Origin: Clostridiales bacterium
Lineage (GTDB): Bacteria > Bacillota_A > Clostridia > Peptostreptococcales > Anaerovoracaceae
NCBI GenBank assembly: GCA_012510935.1
Contig: JAAZHB010000013.1
Coordinates: 1-9,412, forward strand
Reading direction: 5' to 3'
Length of the DNA stretch: 9,412 bases
Below the pieces are notes generated by a model that had not been told where the DNA came from, made no database searches, and saw nothing but the letters and a program-made list of their open reading frames with translations. The position numbers and the translations under genes were made by a program. Shown piece after piece: positions 1-6,776 of the stretch. Position 1 is the stretch's first letter. The number at the start of each line of letters is the position of its first letter.

Positions 1-7
1 ATTATTT

Positions 8-13
8 AGGAGG
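8..13 (+). promoter_or_regulatory. Ribosome binding site deciding the metN GTG start
   Basis: AGGAGG lies 6 bases before a GTG codon at 20. This near-perfect Shine-Dalgarno sequence supports GTG as the real start. Only 19 bases precede metN, so its promoter and any S-box, T-box or other methionine-responsive leader would be outside the window. Confidence 0.85.
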
Positions 14-19
14 AGTAAA

Positions 20-1045
20 GTGAGCAATAACATTATTTGCCTACAAAATGTATCGAAGGAATTTGATACAAAGAATGGGGTTGTAAGTGCATTGAAGGAT
101 ATTAATCTTGATATCGAACAAGGTGATGCTTATGGAATAATAGGATTATCCGGAGCTGGCAAAAGTACACTTGTTAGATGCATCAACTTGCTCGAGGAAC
201 CGACGGAAGGAAAGGTTATCTTTGATGAGAAGGTGCTTTCGTCATTGAGCGCAGACAAGCTGAACCTTGAGAGAAGAAAAATTGCAATGATTTTCCAGCA
301 GTTCAACCTACTTATGCAAAGGGATGCTATAGGAAATGTGTGCTTCCCCCTCGAGATTGCCGGAGTGCCAAAGAAGGATGCTCGCAAGAAAGCTATGGAG
401 CTATTGAAGATAGTAGATCTTGATGAGAGAGCGCATTCATTCCCTTCGCAGTTATCTGGAGGACAGAAGCAAAGGGTTGCAATAGCAAGAGCTCTTGCCG
501 CTGATCCAAAGGTCCTACTTTGCGATGAGGCAACAAGTGCACTTGATCCAAAGACTACAAGATCTATTCTTGGACTTCTTAAGAAGATTAATAAAGAACT
601 TGGTATTACGCTTGTAATAATCACACATGAGATGGATGTTATCAAGCAAGTTTGCAACAAAGTAGCAATCATTGAGAGTGGAGAGATTGTTGAAAGAGGA
701 GAAGTTCAGACGGTTTTCAGCAAACCGAAAACACAAGCTGCGCGCAAGCTCTTTTTCCCAGATGGCGAAGGTAAGGAAGAGAATTACCTCAAGGTTTCAC
801 ACACCAAAAGGGTCAGAGTCGTATTTGATGCACAAGCAACTTACGAACCGATTATTTCCAATATGATTTTGGAACTAAGAGCACCCGCAAATATTCTATA
901 TGCCGACATGGATGTAGTAGAAGATAGGCAAAAGGGTCAAATAATCCTGTGTCTTTCGGAAGACGCAGATATTGCAGATAAACAGAAGTCGTATCTGATA
1001 GCGAACGGGTTAGATGTCACTGAGATTGAGGAGGAGGTTAAATAA
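20..1045 (+). CDS. metN: MetN, methionine ABC importer ATP-binding protein
   Basis: ATPase subunit of the MetNIQ high-affinity D/L-methionine importer, acting on the inner face of the membrane with MetI. At 341 residues it has the usual family length. Visible motifs in order: Walker A GLSGAGKST (about 42-50), Q-loop Gln93, ABC signature LSGGQ (145-149), Walker B VLLCDE (165-170) and the switch His203. After about residue 260 a C-terminal extension (RVRVVFDAQATYEP...) matches the NIL domain, which in E. coli MetN binds methionine and inhibits transport when the cell is replete (family knowledge). The NIL domain and the adjacent metI and metQ separate it from other amino-acid ATPases. The start is GTG. 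The stop is one base before the metI ATG, so translation is probably coupled. Substrate methionine is inferred from family and operon content. Confidence 0.96.
   Translation: MSNNIICLQNVSKEFDTKNGVVSALKDINLDIEQGDAYGIIGLSGAGKSTLVRCINLLEEPTEGKVIFDEKVLSSLSADKLNLERRKIAMIFQQFNLLMQRDAIGNVCFPLEIAGVPKKDARKKAMELLKIVDLDERAHSFPSQLSGGQKQRVAIARALAADPKVLLCDEATSALDPKTTRSILGLLKKINKELGITLVIITHEMDVIKQVCNKVAIIESGEIVERGEVQTVFSKPKTQAARKLFFPDGEGKEENYLKVSHTKRVRVVFDAQATYEPIISNMILELRAPANILYADMDVVEDRQKGQIILCLSEDADIADKQKSYLIANGLDVTEIEEEVK
1032..1038 (+). promoter_or_regulatory. Ribosome binding site deciding the metI start
   Basis: AGGAGGT within the last codons of metN lies 8 bases before the ATG at 1047. It selects this ATG over the in-frame upstream ATG at 1014, which would add 11 mostly Arg/Leu residues and has no comparable site. 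Confidence 0.8.
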
Positions 1046-1046
1046 A

Positions 1047-1709
1047 ATGGAAGCATCGGTATTAATTAGCCTTCTTTGGAAGGGTCTTATACAGACTTTG
1101 TATATGACACTAGCTTCAACTTTAATAGCGTACATAATAGGATTGCCGATTGGTGTGAGCCTTGTTGTAACAGAGTCGGGTGGCATTAAACCACACTTGA
1201 TATATAACAAAGTAATGGGCTTTGTCGTAAATGTAATTCGTTCGGTTCCGTTTCTGATTCTTATGATTGCTCTCATGCCATATGTAAGATATGTAATCGG
1301 GACAGGAATTGGCACATCAGCAACCGTTGCAGTACTGATAGTAGCGGCAGCACCGTTTGTAGCTAGACTCGTCGAGCAATCTTTGAAAGAGGTTGATCCA
1401 GGAGTAATTGAAGCGGCTCAATCGATGGGCGCTTCAACAATGCAAATTATCCGCAAAGTAATGCTGCTAGAAGCTAGGCCATCGCTTCTAAATGGAGTGG
1501 CAGTATCAAGCATAACGATTCTTGGTTATTCTGCAATGGCTGGAGTAGTTGGAGGAGGCGGGCTTGGAGACTTGGCTATCAAATATGGCATGTATCGTTA
1601 CGAGACTGCAATTATGTGGATTACCGTTATAGTTCTTGTGATTCTAGTGCAGATTTTACAAGAAATTGGAATAAAGACAGCAAGTAAGCTGGACAATAGA
1701 ATTTCATAG
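1047..1709 (+). CDS. metI: MetI, methionine ABC importer permease
   Basis: Membrane subunit of the MetNIQ importer, forming the translocation path as a homodimer bound to two MetN. It has 220 residues, matching the usual MetI length, with about five hydrophobic segments (roughly 15-42, 56-80, 88-107, 150-170, 188-206). The cytoplasmic EAA loop that docks on the ATPase is clear: EAAQSMGAS at 122-130, followed by a basic/hydrophobic helix. The stretch around GVVGGGGLGDLAIKYGMYRY (166-185) is typical of MetI. The start was set at 1047 rather than 1014 because of a strong AGGAGGT site and normal family length. It lies one base after metN, and no terminator is seen before metQ, so the three genes are probably cotranscribed. 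Confidence 0.96.
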   Translation: MEASVLISLLWKGLIQTLYMTLASTLIAYIIGLPIGVSLVVTESGGIKPHLIYNKVMGFVVNVIRSVPFLILMIALMPYVRYVIGTGIGTSATVAVLIVAAAPFVARLVEQSLKEVDPGVIEAAQSMGASTMQIIRKVMLLEARPSLLNGVAVSSITILGYSAMAGVVGGGGLGDLAIKYGMYRYETAIMWITVIVLVILVQILQEIGIKTASKLDNRIS

Positions 1710-1783
1710 TCCACAATAAAATATGTTCATTTTTTAAATATCTATATACTAAGAAAATTCATAGAAAGAAAGGAAACTACAAA

Positions 1784-2599
1784 ATGAAGACTATCAAGAA
1801 AGTTGCCCTATTGGCAATAACACTATGCCTATCTCTTGTGGCATTGACAGCGTGTGGAGGATCAGATGATGAGAAAAAAATTACAGTAGCAGCATCTCCT
1901 TCCCCACATGCTGAAATCTTAGAACAGGTTAAGCCTATTCTCGAGGAAGAAGGATATACACTTGAGATTGTTGAGTTTGATGACTATGTAAAGCCTAACC
2001 AAGCTACAACTGATGGAGATGTTGATGCAAACTATTTCCAGCACCTTCCATACCTAACACAGTACAACGAAGAGAATGACACTGATCTGGTATCAGCAGG
2101 AACTGTTCATTATGAGGCTATGGGTATTTACAAGGGATCAGCAGATTCAGTAGCTGAATTAAAGGAAGGCGATAAAATCGGCGTGCCAAATGATGTGACA
2201 AATGAGGCAAGAGCGCTGCAGCTGCTTGAAGCAAATGGGATTATAACTCTTAAGGAAGGAGCAGGTGAGACAGCTACAGCACTAGATATTGCGAGCAATC
2301 CTTATGGCGTTGAAATCGTAGAGGTTGAAGCAGCACAGCTTCCTAACATGCTCAAGGATTTCGCCTTCGCGGTAATAAACGGAAATTACGCACTTGATGG
2401 AGGGCTGAGCGCAAGTAATGCTATCGCTCTTGAATCAGCAGATTCTTCAGCAGCACAGACATATGCCAATATAATTTGTTGCAAGAATGGTGAGGAAGAT
2501 AGCGAGAAGATTCAGGCTTTAGTAAAAGCACTTCAGAGCGATGCTATAAAGGATTATATTAATTCAGAGTATGGCGGGGTTGTAAAGACTACTTTCTAA
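1784..2599 (+). CDS. metQ: MetQ, methionine-binding lipoprotein (NlpA family)
   Basis: Substrate-binding lipoprotein that delivers methionine to MetI on the outer face of the membrane. The N-terminus has KTIKK, a hydrophobic core, and the lipobox LTAC (21-24), so Cys24 should be lipidated and be residue 1 of the mature protein. The mature part is a NlpA/MetQ-type two-lobed binding protein: ITVAASPSPHAEIL near 33, the DANYFQHLPYL segment (81-91) characteristic of the family, and a late segment FAVINGNYA (195-203). Length 271 is normal. An AAAGGA site (1769-1774) precedes the ATG by 9 bases. It is separated from metI by 74 A/T-rich bases and followed by a terminator, so it closes the operon. 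Cys232-Cys233 occur where the family usually has hydrophobic residues. Close relatives bind other small molecules, but the full metNIQ set makes methionine most likely. Confidence 0.95.
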   Translation: MKTIKKVALLAITLCLSLVALTACGGSDDEKKITVAASPSPHAEILEQVKPILEEEGYTLEIVEFDDYVKPNQATTDGDVDANYFQHLPYLTQYNEENDTDLVSAGTVHYEAMGIYKGSADSVAELKEGDKIGVPNDVTNEARALQLLEANGIITLKEGAGETATALDIASNPYGVEIVEVEAAQLPNMLKDFAFAVINGNYALDGGLSASNAIALESADSSAAQTYANIICCKNGEEDSEKIQALVKALQSDAIKDYINSEYGGVVKTTF

Positions 2600-2664
2600 T
2601 ATTGAAAGCTTATTAAGCACAATTAAGAAATACTATATTCATTCAAATATCCACAGATTACTTT

Positions 2665-2695
2665 AAAGGGTCATCGCTTATGCGAGGACCCTTTT
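2665..2695 (+). terminator. Intrinsic terminator of the metNIQ operon
   Basis: An 8-bp stem AAAGGGTC (2665-2672) pairs with GACCCTTT (2687-2694). It is extended inward by one A/G mismatch and a 4-bp TCGC/GCGA helix with a TTAT loop. The trailing T run is short (four T, mostly in the stem), so termination may be incomplete. It lies 65 bases after metQ. Confidence 0.75.
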
Positions 2696-2751
2696 GACAT
2701 AAGTGCCTAAGAGCGCAGCGCAAAAACCGAAGTTAGCAAGGTAATATATTT

Positions 2752-2781
2752 TTGAGATACTATTGCACTGTATGATAAAAT
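2752..2781 (+). promoter_or_regulatory. Candidate sigma-A promoter of the two-component operon
   Basis: TTGAGA (2752-2757) and TAAAAT (2776-2781) are spaced by 18 bases, about 70 bases before the response regulator start. Between it and the gene are a small inverted repeat TTTGA-N9-TCAAA (2806-2824) and a ribosome binding site AAAGGA (2835-2840). The A/T-rich surroundings make chance matches easy, so this is a modest call. Nothing else is recognisable in 2696-2849. Confidence 0.4.
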
Positions 2782-2849
2782 AATTTCAAAATAGCAATGT
2801 AGCGGTTTGAATTATAGGATCAAATAGCGAGAAGAAAGGAAGCGATAAA

Positions 2850-3527
2850 ATGATTTACTGTCTTGAAGATGATAATAGTATAAGAGACTTGATGATTTAT
2901 ACATTGAAGGCTTCGGGCTTTGAAGCGGAAGGCTTCGAGTCAAGTGAGCCCTTCTGGATGCGGTTACATGAGAAATCGCCCGACTTGATAATGCTTGATA
3001 TTATGCTTCCTGGAGAGGACGGGCTGTCCGTTCTACGTAAACTCAAGGCAGATTCTAGGCTGTCAACAATTCCTGTTATTATCACGACGGCAAAGCAGAC
3101 AGAGTATGATAAGGTTATTGGACTTGATACAGGAGCAGATGACTATCTGGCAAAACCTTATGGAATGATGGAAATGGTATCTAGGATAAAAGCGGTAATG
3201 AGAAGAACGACACCAAAGACATCCGATGGTTGTTTGAAGAATGGCAAGATATGCATGAATATTGACAAGCATTATGTCACAAATGATGGCGAGGAGTTAA
3301 TTCTAACGCTAAAAGAATATGAACTTCTAAAGGTATTCCTTGAACATATAGGGGCAGCTTTCACTAGAGAAAAGCTACTTAGAATTATATGGGGAATTGA
3401 ATTTGTAGGAGAGACAAGAACGGTAGATGTTCATATAGGAACTCTAAGGACTAAGCTTGGAAAGACCTCTGACTGTATTAAAACAGTTAGGGGTGTAGGA
3501 TATCGCATGGAGGTAGCAGATGCGTAA
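2850..3527 (+). CDS. Response regulator, OmpR/PhoB family (PhoP-like)
   Basis: DNA-binding transcription regulator activated by phosphorylation from the kinase encoded next to it. The receiver domain (about 1-118) has the acidic pocket Glu6-Asp7-Asp8, the phospho-acceptor Asp50 in MLDIMLPGEDG, the switch Thr80 and the conserved Lys102 in AKPYG. The C-terminal half (about 128-222) is a winged helix of the OmpR/PhoB type: LTLKEYELLKVFL, FTREKLLRIIWG, the recognition-helix stretch TRTVDVHIGTLRTKLG, and the final wing IKTVRGVGYRM. Length 225 is typical. The opening MIYCLEDD and the overall sequence resemble the PhoP/PhoB-like regulators common in Clostridia, rather than the shorter-linked BceR type, but this is recognition from memory. 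The ATG is preceded by AAAGGA. The last 8 bases overlap the kinase start, so the pair is translationally coupled. Targets are unknown; the phosphate transporter and ABC operons downstream are candidates. Confidence 0.93.
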   Translation: MIYCLEDDNSIRDLMIYTLKASGFEAEGFESSEPFWMRLHEKSPDLIMLDIMLPGEDGLSVLRKLKADSRLSTIPVIITTAKQTEYDKVIGLDTGADDYLAKPYGMMEMVSRIKAVMRRTTPKTSDGCLKNGKICMNIDKHYVTNDGEELILTLKEYELLKVFLEHIGAAFTREKLLRIIWGIEFVGETRTVDVHIGTLRTKLGKTSDCIKTVRGVGYRMEVADA

Positions 3528-4560
3528 GAAAAATTATAAGGCTATAGCTGAGGCGTTAATTGGAGGGATGCTTACCATTGTTGTTATATTAAGCATTCTA
3601 ATTGGCGGCAATAATATAATAAAAGCAATTGAGAGCAATATAATACTGTCGGTGGGGCTATTAATAGTTGCTGTCATAGTTGGGCTCGCAATGGTTGTGA
3701 TTATTTCAAAATCGGTGACGATGTCTGTAAGCAAAGCCATTAACGAAATTGACTTAGATAATCCGTTGCAATATATAGATAAAGTAGATTTCCGAGAGAT
3801 AGCACCGCTTCTTAAGAAGATGAATGATCAACAAATAGATATCCAAAGTGATAAAGCTGAGATTGAGAAGACTTCATTAATTAGACAAGAGTTCACTACT
3901 AATGTCTCCCATGAACTAAAGACGCCGCTTCATTCTATTTCGGGTTATGCAGAAATCCTTGAAAATGGGCTAGTACAAGCCGAAGATGTTCCAGTTTTTG
4001 CCGGCAAAATAAGATTCGAGGGTCAAAGATTAGCGCAGCTTGTTGAAGATATTATTGAACTGAGCAAGCTAGATGGAGGCGCACAGGGAGAGCCATTTGA
4101 AAAGCTTGATTTGTACGAGGTCGCAGAGGATGTTATAAGCAGCATACAAATGACAGCAAAGGAGGTGGATGTAAATATCCATCTTGAGGGAGAGAAGTCA
4201 GAAATGATGGGAATTCATTATATTCTCCACTCAATTATTTACAATCTGTGCGACAATGCCATTAAGTACAATAGACAAGGCGGTTACATTTATGTTACAG
4301 TGAGACAGATTGGAACAAGCATTAAGCTCGTTGTGAGTGACACAGGGATAGGAATCCCTGAGGAAGATGTCGATAGAGTTTTTGAGAGATTCTTTAGAGT
4401 AGATAAAAGCAGATCGAAGGCAGTTGGCGGAACAGGTCTTGGTTTATCAATTGTAAAGCATGGAGCAAGAACCCATAATGCAACCATTGATGTAAAGAGC
4501 ACCCCAGGCGAGGGGACAACTTTCACTTTTATGTTCCCAGTTAACCCAGCGAACGAATAA
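3520..4560 (+). CDS. Sensor histidine kinase, PhoR-like, with minimal sensor
   Basis: Membrane histidine kinase that should phosphorylate the regulator encoded just upstream. Two N-terminal helices (about 10-30 and 41-63) are joined by only about 10 residues (NNIIKAIESN), so there is no real extracellular sensor domain. A linker of about 60 residues with INEIDLDNP (74-82) leads to the dimerisation helix with phospho-acceptor His131 in SHELKTP. The ATP-binding domain has the N box (NLCDNAIKYN, 242-251), DTGIGIP (274-280), the FERFFRVD segment (288-295) and GGTGLGLSIVKH (303-314). No PAS domain, and no clear HAMP, is visible; full PhoR-like kinases of Firmicutes are usually over 500 residues, against 346 here. 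All catalytic motifs are intact, so it should be active. The ATG at 3520 is served by GGAGGT (3509-3514) inside the regulator gene. Signal unknown: membrane partner sensing (as in Bce systems) or phosphate status are the two main options. Confidence 0.93.
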   Translation: MRKKNYKAIAEALIGGMLTIVVILSILIGGNNIIKAIESNIILSVGLLIVAVIVGLAMVVIISKSVTMSVSKAINEIDLDNPLQYIDKVDFREIAPLLKKMNDQQIDIQSDKAEIEKTSLIRQEFTTNVSHELKTPLHSISGYAEILENGLVQAEDVPVFAGKIRFEGQRLAQLVEDIIELSKLDGGAQGEPFEKLDLYEVAEDVISSIQMTAKEVDVNIHLEGEKSEMMGIHYILHSIIYNLCDNAIKYNRQGGYIYVTVRQIGTSIKLVVSDTGIGIPEEDVDRVFERFFRVDKSRSKAVGGTGLGLSIVKHGARTHNATIDVKSTPGEGTTFTFMFPVNPANE

Positions 4561-4562
4561 TC

Positions 4563-4599
4563 AAAATAGGAGCAAGTTTTGATACTGCTCCTATTTTTT
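4563..4599 (+). terminator. Strong intrinsic terminator after the histidine kinase
   Basis: A perfect 12-bp stem AAAATAGGAGCA (4563-4574) pairs with TGCTCCTATTTT (4586-4597) around an 11-base loop, and the T run continues to 4599 (six T). It begins two bases after the kinase stop codon. It separates the two-component operon from the ABC operon, so the latter probably has its own promoter or depends on read-through. Confidence 0.93.
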
Positions 4600-4617
4600 A
4601 AGCTTTCGGCGGGAATT

Positions 4618-4637
4618 CTCGGTTACTTGTATCCGAG
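4618..4637 (+). repeat. Imperfect inverted repeat in the ABC operon leader
   Basis: CTCGGTTA (4618-4625) and TATCCGAG (4630-4637) form a dyad with one T/T mismatch and a CTTG centre. It lies in the 71 bases between the kinase terminator and the permease start. It could be an operator for a dimeric regulator or a small RNA hairpin. No convincing -35/-10 pair was found in this leader, so its relation to the promoter is unknown. Confidence 0.45.
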
Positions 4638-4659
4638 TAGTTCACAAGAAGAATTATCT

Positions 4660-4665
4660 AGGGGG
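4660..4665 (+). promoter_or_regulatory. Ribosome binding site deciding the permease TTG start
   Basis: AGGGGG ends 5 bases before TTG at 4671. The next in-frame ATG is codon 44, which would remove the first membrane helix, so the TTG is taken as the start. Confidence 0.7.
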
Positions 4666-4670
4666 AAGAA

Positions 4671-6776
4671 TTGAAGTCATCATTATTTTTTCAAGTAATT
4701 AAAAAAGACTTTAGAGCACATCTTAAAGATTTATCGCTTGTTATTGTATGTGAAGCATTGCTTATTGCTATTCTATATGCATGTGTAGCAGGACTTCTGA
4801 TGTTCAGAGGCAATCATTCTGCCGATTTGCTAACTCAAAATGAGGAGGTTAGCAGGATGTTCCTTTCCTCTGGCGAGATATTCCTTGTATGCGGGTTAAT
4901 CTTAATTATTAATATAGTAATATGCTATTTAGGCAAAAGAATTCCAGATTATATGCTTTTAAAGCGTATGGGGATAATGCGTAAAGATCTAAAGAAGATA
5001 GTTGCTTTTGAAGCAGGAATAACTTATGTAATTTCATTGTTTATCGGTTTAGCATTAGGAGTTCTCATTCAAAGAGGTCTTAAAACAATAGTCGTTAGGC
5101 TAATAGACATAGATTTTCAGACTACTAAGGTTAGTATTCTAGTCTTTCCAGCGATTGCTGTGTTTATGCTTGTTTTCTATGGTATAGGGTATTTGCTTGT
5201 AAGCGAGCTTGAATCAGACTTTCTGTTAATTACAAATTCGCAGGAAACTAGTAGAATTGAAAAGTTAAAGGGACGATTTGGCATTCCCAAGATTATTCTC
5301 GGCATATTTTTGTGTATATTCTCTGCTTTTTCTTACTCAAAAATTTATAATCACGAAGCAGTATATTTGATAATATTATTTTTTATAGGAATTTATTTAG
5401 TCTTAAGAAATATTGGAGCCTATATTCTTTTGTACATTAAAAAGAATAAACCAAGGACTTACTATAGGAATCTGCTTAAGAATAACAAGCTATACTACAG
5501 ACCGAACACAACGACAAGATATATATTATTTTTTTCCTTTGTAGGGTTTCTTGCATATTCTTTCTTTGGTTTCCAAGCAGTTAGCATCAAAAACGCTATC
5601 TCAACAGAGAACTTATATCCTTATGATTTTGTGTGTGTATCTAATGATGATGATAAGGAATTATTCAATACTTTATCAATGGACTACGGTGCGTCGGTTG
5701 TAGAATATCCAATGGTTAGAGTTGCAAGCCAGGATAAGACTGAAAGATTAGAAATGTATAGAGAAAAGCGCATCCAAGGGCAACAAATTGGAATATCTGA
5801 GACGACATACCATCAGCTCAAGCAAAGACTCGATTCAAGCTATCAGCCTTCAAGCTTGGGGCTTGATGAAAATGGGAAGTCGGTCTATATAGTACATCAG
5901 CAAGATTCCTATACAAAGGCACAGCCAGTTGACTGGTTCTACAATAAGAAGACTCCGAACCTTCATATAGGTATAGTCAGTCCGAACAATGATCACACGA
6001 GCATAAATAATACTTTTTCTGATAGAAAAGTAGTCGGAGAAGAAATTGGAAGTTTGATTGGAGTTTATAGCACTACAAAATGCGAGAACATTATTGTTTT
6101 TTCAGATGAATATTTTGAAAAAGCCAAAACAGAGTGGGAGAATATCGATGCACCAACGGGACTTGAGGTTGATGATTTTGAAATAGTAAATTGGAATAAT
6201 AGACAGCCGAGCTTTATTCAAGGACCAACCGAGCTGGTTCTAATAAATGCAGATAAGGATTGTATCGATGCGATTGACAAAAAATTGGAATCCTTAGAAG
6301 AGGAACACGACCTCATAGCGAATTATGATTCCACAGTTAAATTTCACTACTCTTCAAAGCAAGCAATGAGAGACTTAAAAACTGAGAAAGCGATTAAGCT
6401 TACAATTAGCATATACATGCTGTGCACCTTGCAAATAATGATGTGGATCTTGCTGTATTCTATGAGACAGCTTGAAAGGAACGAGAAATCCGAAAGGGAA
6501 ATATTCTTGTCTAGGATGGGTATGAAAGACAAGGAAAGACGTGTCGTGAACGGGAAAGAGTGGTATGTATATTATTTTATTCCTCTAATTATTCTAGCAG
6601 CCTCCTCATTAATATTCTTTGTAGGGACTGTCAAATCGAGACTTTATTCAGACGCACTTATTTGGGCATGCTTTATAGATCAGCTATGGCTGCTTGCTAT
6701 ATACATAGCTCTCAATGGTATATACTTCTTAATAGTCAATGCAGTTATGAGGAGAAACTTTAGGGATGGAAAATAA
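4671..6776 (+). CDS. ABC transporter permease, FtsX family, BceB-like
   Basis: Membrane subunit of an ABC system, 701 residues. Hydrophobic segments lie at about 22-44, 68-88, 110-134, 154-177, 206-222, 230-256, 284-305, 576-597, 632-653 and 670-692. This gives ten helices with one large soluble loop (about 306-575) between helices 7 and 8, the layout of BceB-type permeases that protect against peptide antibiotics acting on the cell wall and that signal to a partner kinase (family knowledge). Two FtsX-like repeats are visible, each with a similar cytoplasmic element after a helix: LLKRMGIMRKDLKK (96-109) and FLSRMGMKDKERR (612-624). The loop of about 270 residues is rather longer than I expect for BceB. 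The start is TTG. The gene overlaps the ATPase by 11 bp, so the two form a complex. The order permease-ATPase is the reverse of usual bceAB. Substrate is unknown; peptide antibiotic resistance is inferred from topology and the adjacent kinase. A general MacB/FtsX-type role is possible. Confidence 0.85.
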   Translation: MKSSLFFQVIKKDFRAHLKDLSLVIVCEALLIAILYACVAGLLMFRGNHSADLLTQNEEVSRMFLSSGEIFLVCGLILIINIVICYLGKRIPDYMLLKRMGIMRKDLKKIVAFEAGITYVISLFIGLALGVLIQRGLKTIVVRLIDIDFQTTKVSILVFPAIAVFMLVFYGIGYLLVSELESDFLLITNSQETSRIEKLKGRFGIPKIILGIFLCIFSAFSYSKIYNHEAVYLIILFFIGIYLVLRNIGAYILLYIKKNKPRTYYRNLLKNNKLYYRPNTTTRYILFFSFVGFLAYSFFGFQAVSIKNAISTENLYPYDFVCVSNDDDKELFNTLSMDYGASVVEYPMVRVASQDKTERLEMYREKRIQGQQIGISETTYHQLKQRLDSSYQPSSLGLDENGKSVYIVHQQDSYTKAQPVDWFYNKKTPNLHIGIVSPNNDHTSINNTFSDRKVVGEEIGSLIGVYSTTKCENIIVFSDEYFEKAKTEWENIDAPTGLEVDDFEIVNWNNRQPSFIQGPTELVLINADKDCIDAIDKKLESLEEEHDLIANYDSTVKFHYSSKQAMRDLKTEKAIKLTISIYMLCTLQIMMWILLYSMRQLERNEKSEREIFLSRMGMKDKERRVVNGKEWYVYYFIPLIILAASSLIFFVGTVKSRLYSDALIWACFIDQLWLLAIYIALNGIYFLIVNAVMRRNFRDGK

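Noticed and set aside
1..19. Methionine riboswitch (S-box) expected before metN
   Set aside because: Only 19 bases of upstream sequence are in the window, which show just the ribosome site; nothing can be said about a riboswitch.
130..672. Long open frame on the minus strand inside metN
   Set aside because: It is antisense to a well-conserved ATPase, has no ribosome site, and its translation is low in complexity and matches nothing recognisable.
1014..1046. An earlier in-frame ATG for metI that would overlap metN
   Set aside because: It lacks a comparable ribosome site, adds an Arg-rich stretch not expected in MetI, and the ATG at 1047 has an excellent AGGAGGT site and gives the normal length.
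1726..1750. Possible internal promoter before metQ (TTCATT ... TATACT)
   Set aside because: The spacer is only 13 bases and the region is A/T-rich; nothing else supports a separate promoter.
2694..2699. Perfect TTGACA -35 hexamer at the base of the metQ terminator
   Set aside because: The bases 16-18 downstream (around AGCGCA) are GC-rich with no -10 element, so it is not a usable sigma-A promoter.
2763..2798. ATTGC ... GCAAT inverted repeat around the candidate promoter
   Set aside because: Five-base arms with a long spacer, no symmetry beyond them; not distinguishable from chance.
2806..2824. Inverted repeat TTTGA-N9-TCAAA before the response regulator
   Set aside because: A five-base arm in A/T-rich DNA is expected by chance; noted in the promoter entry only.
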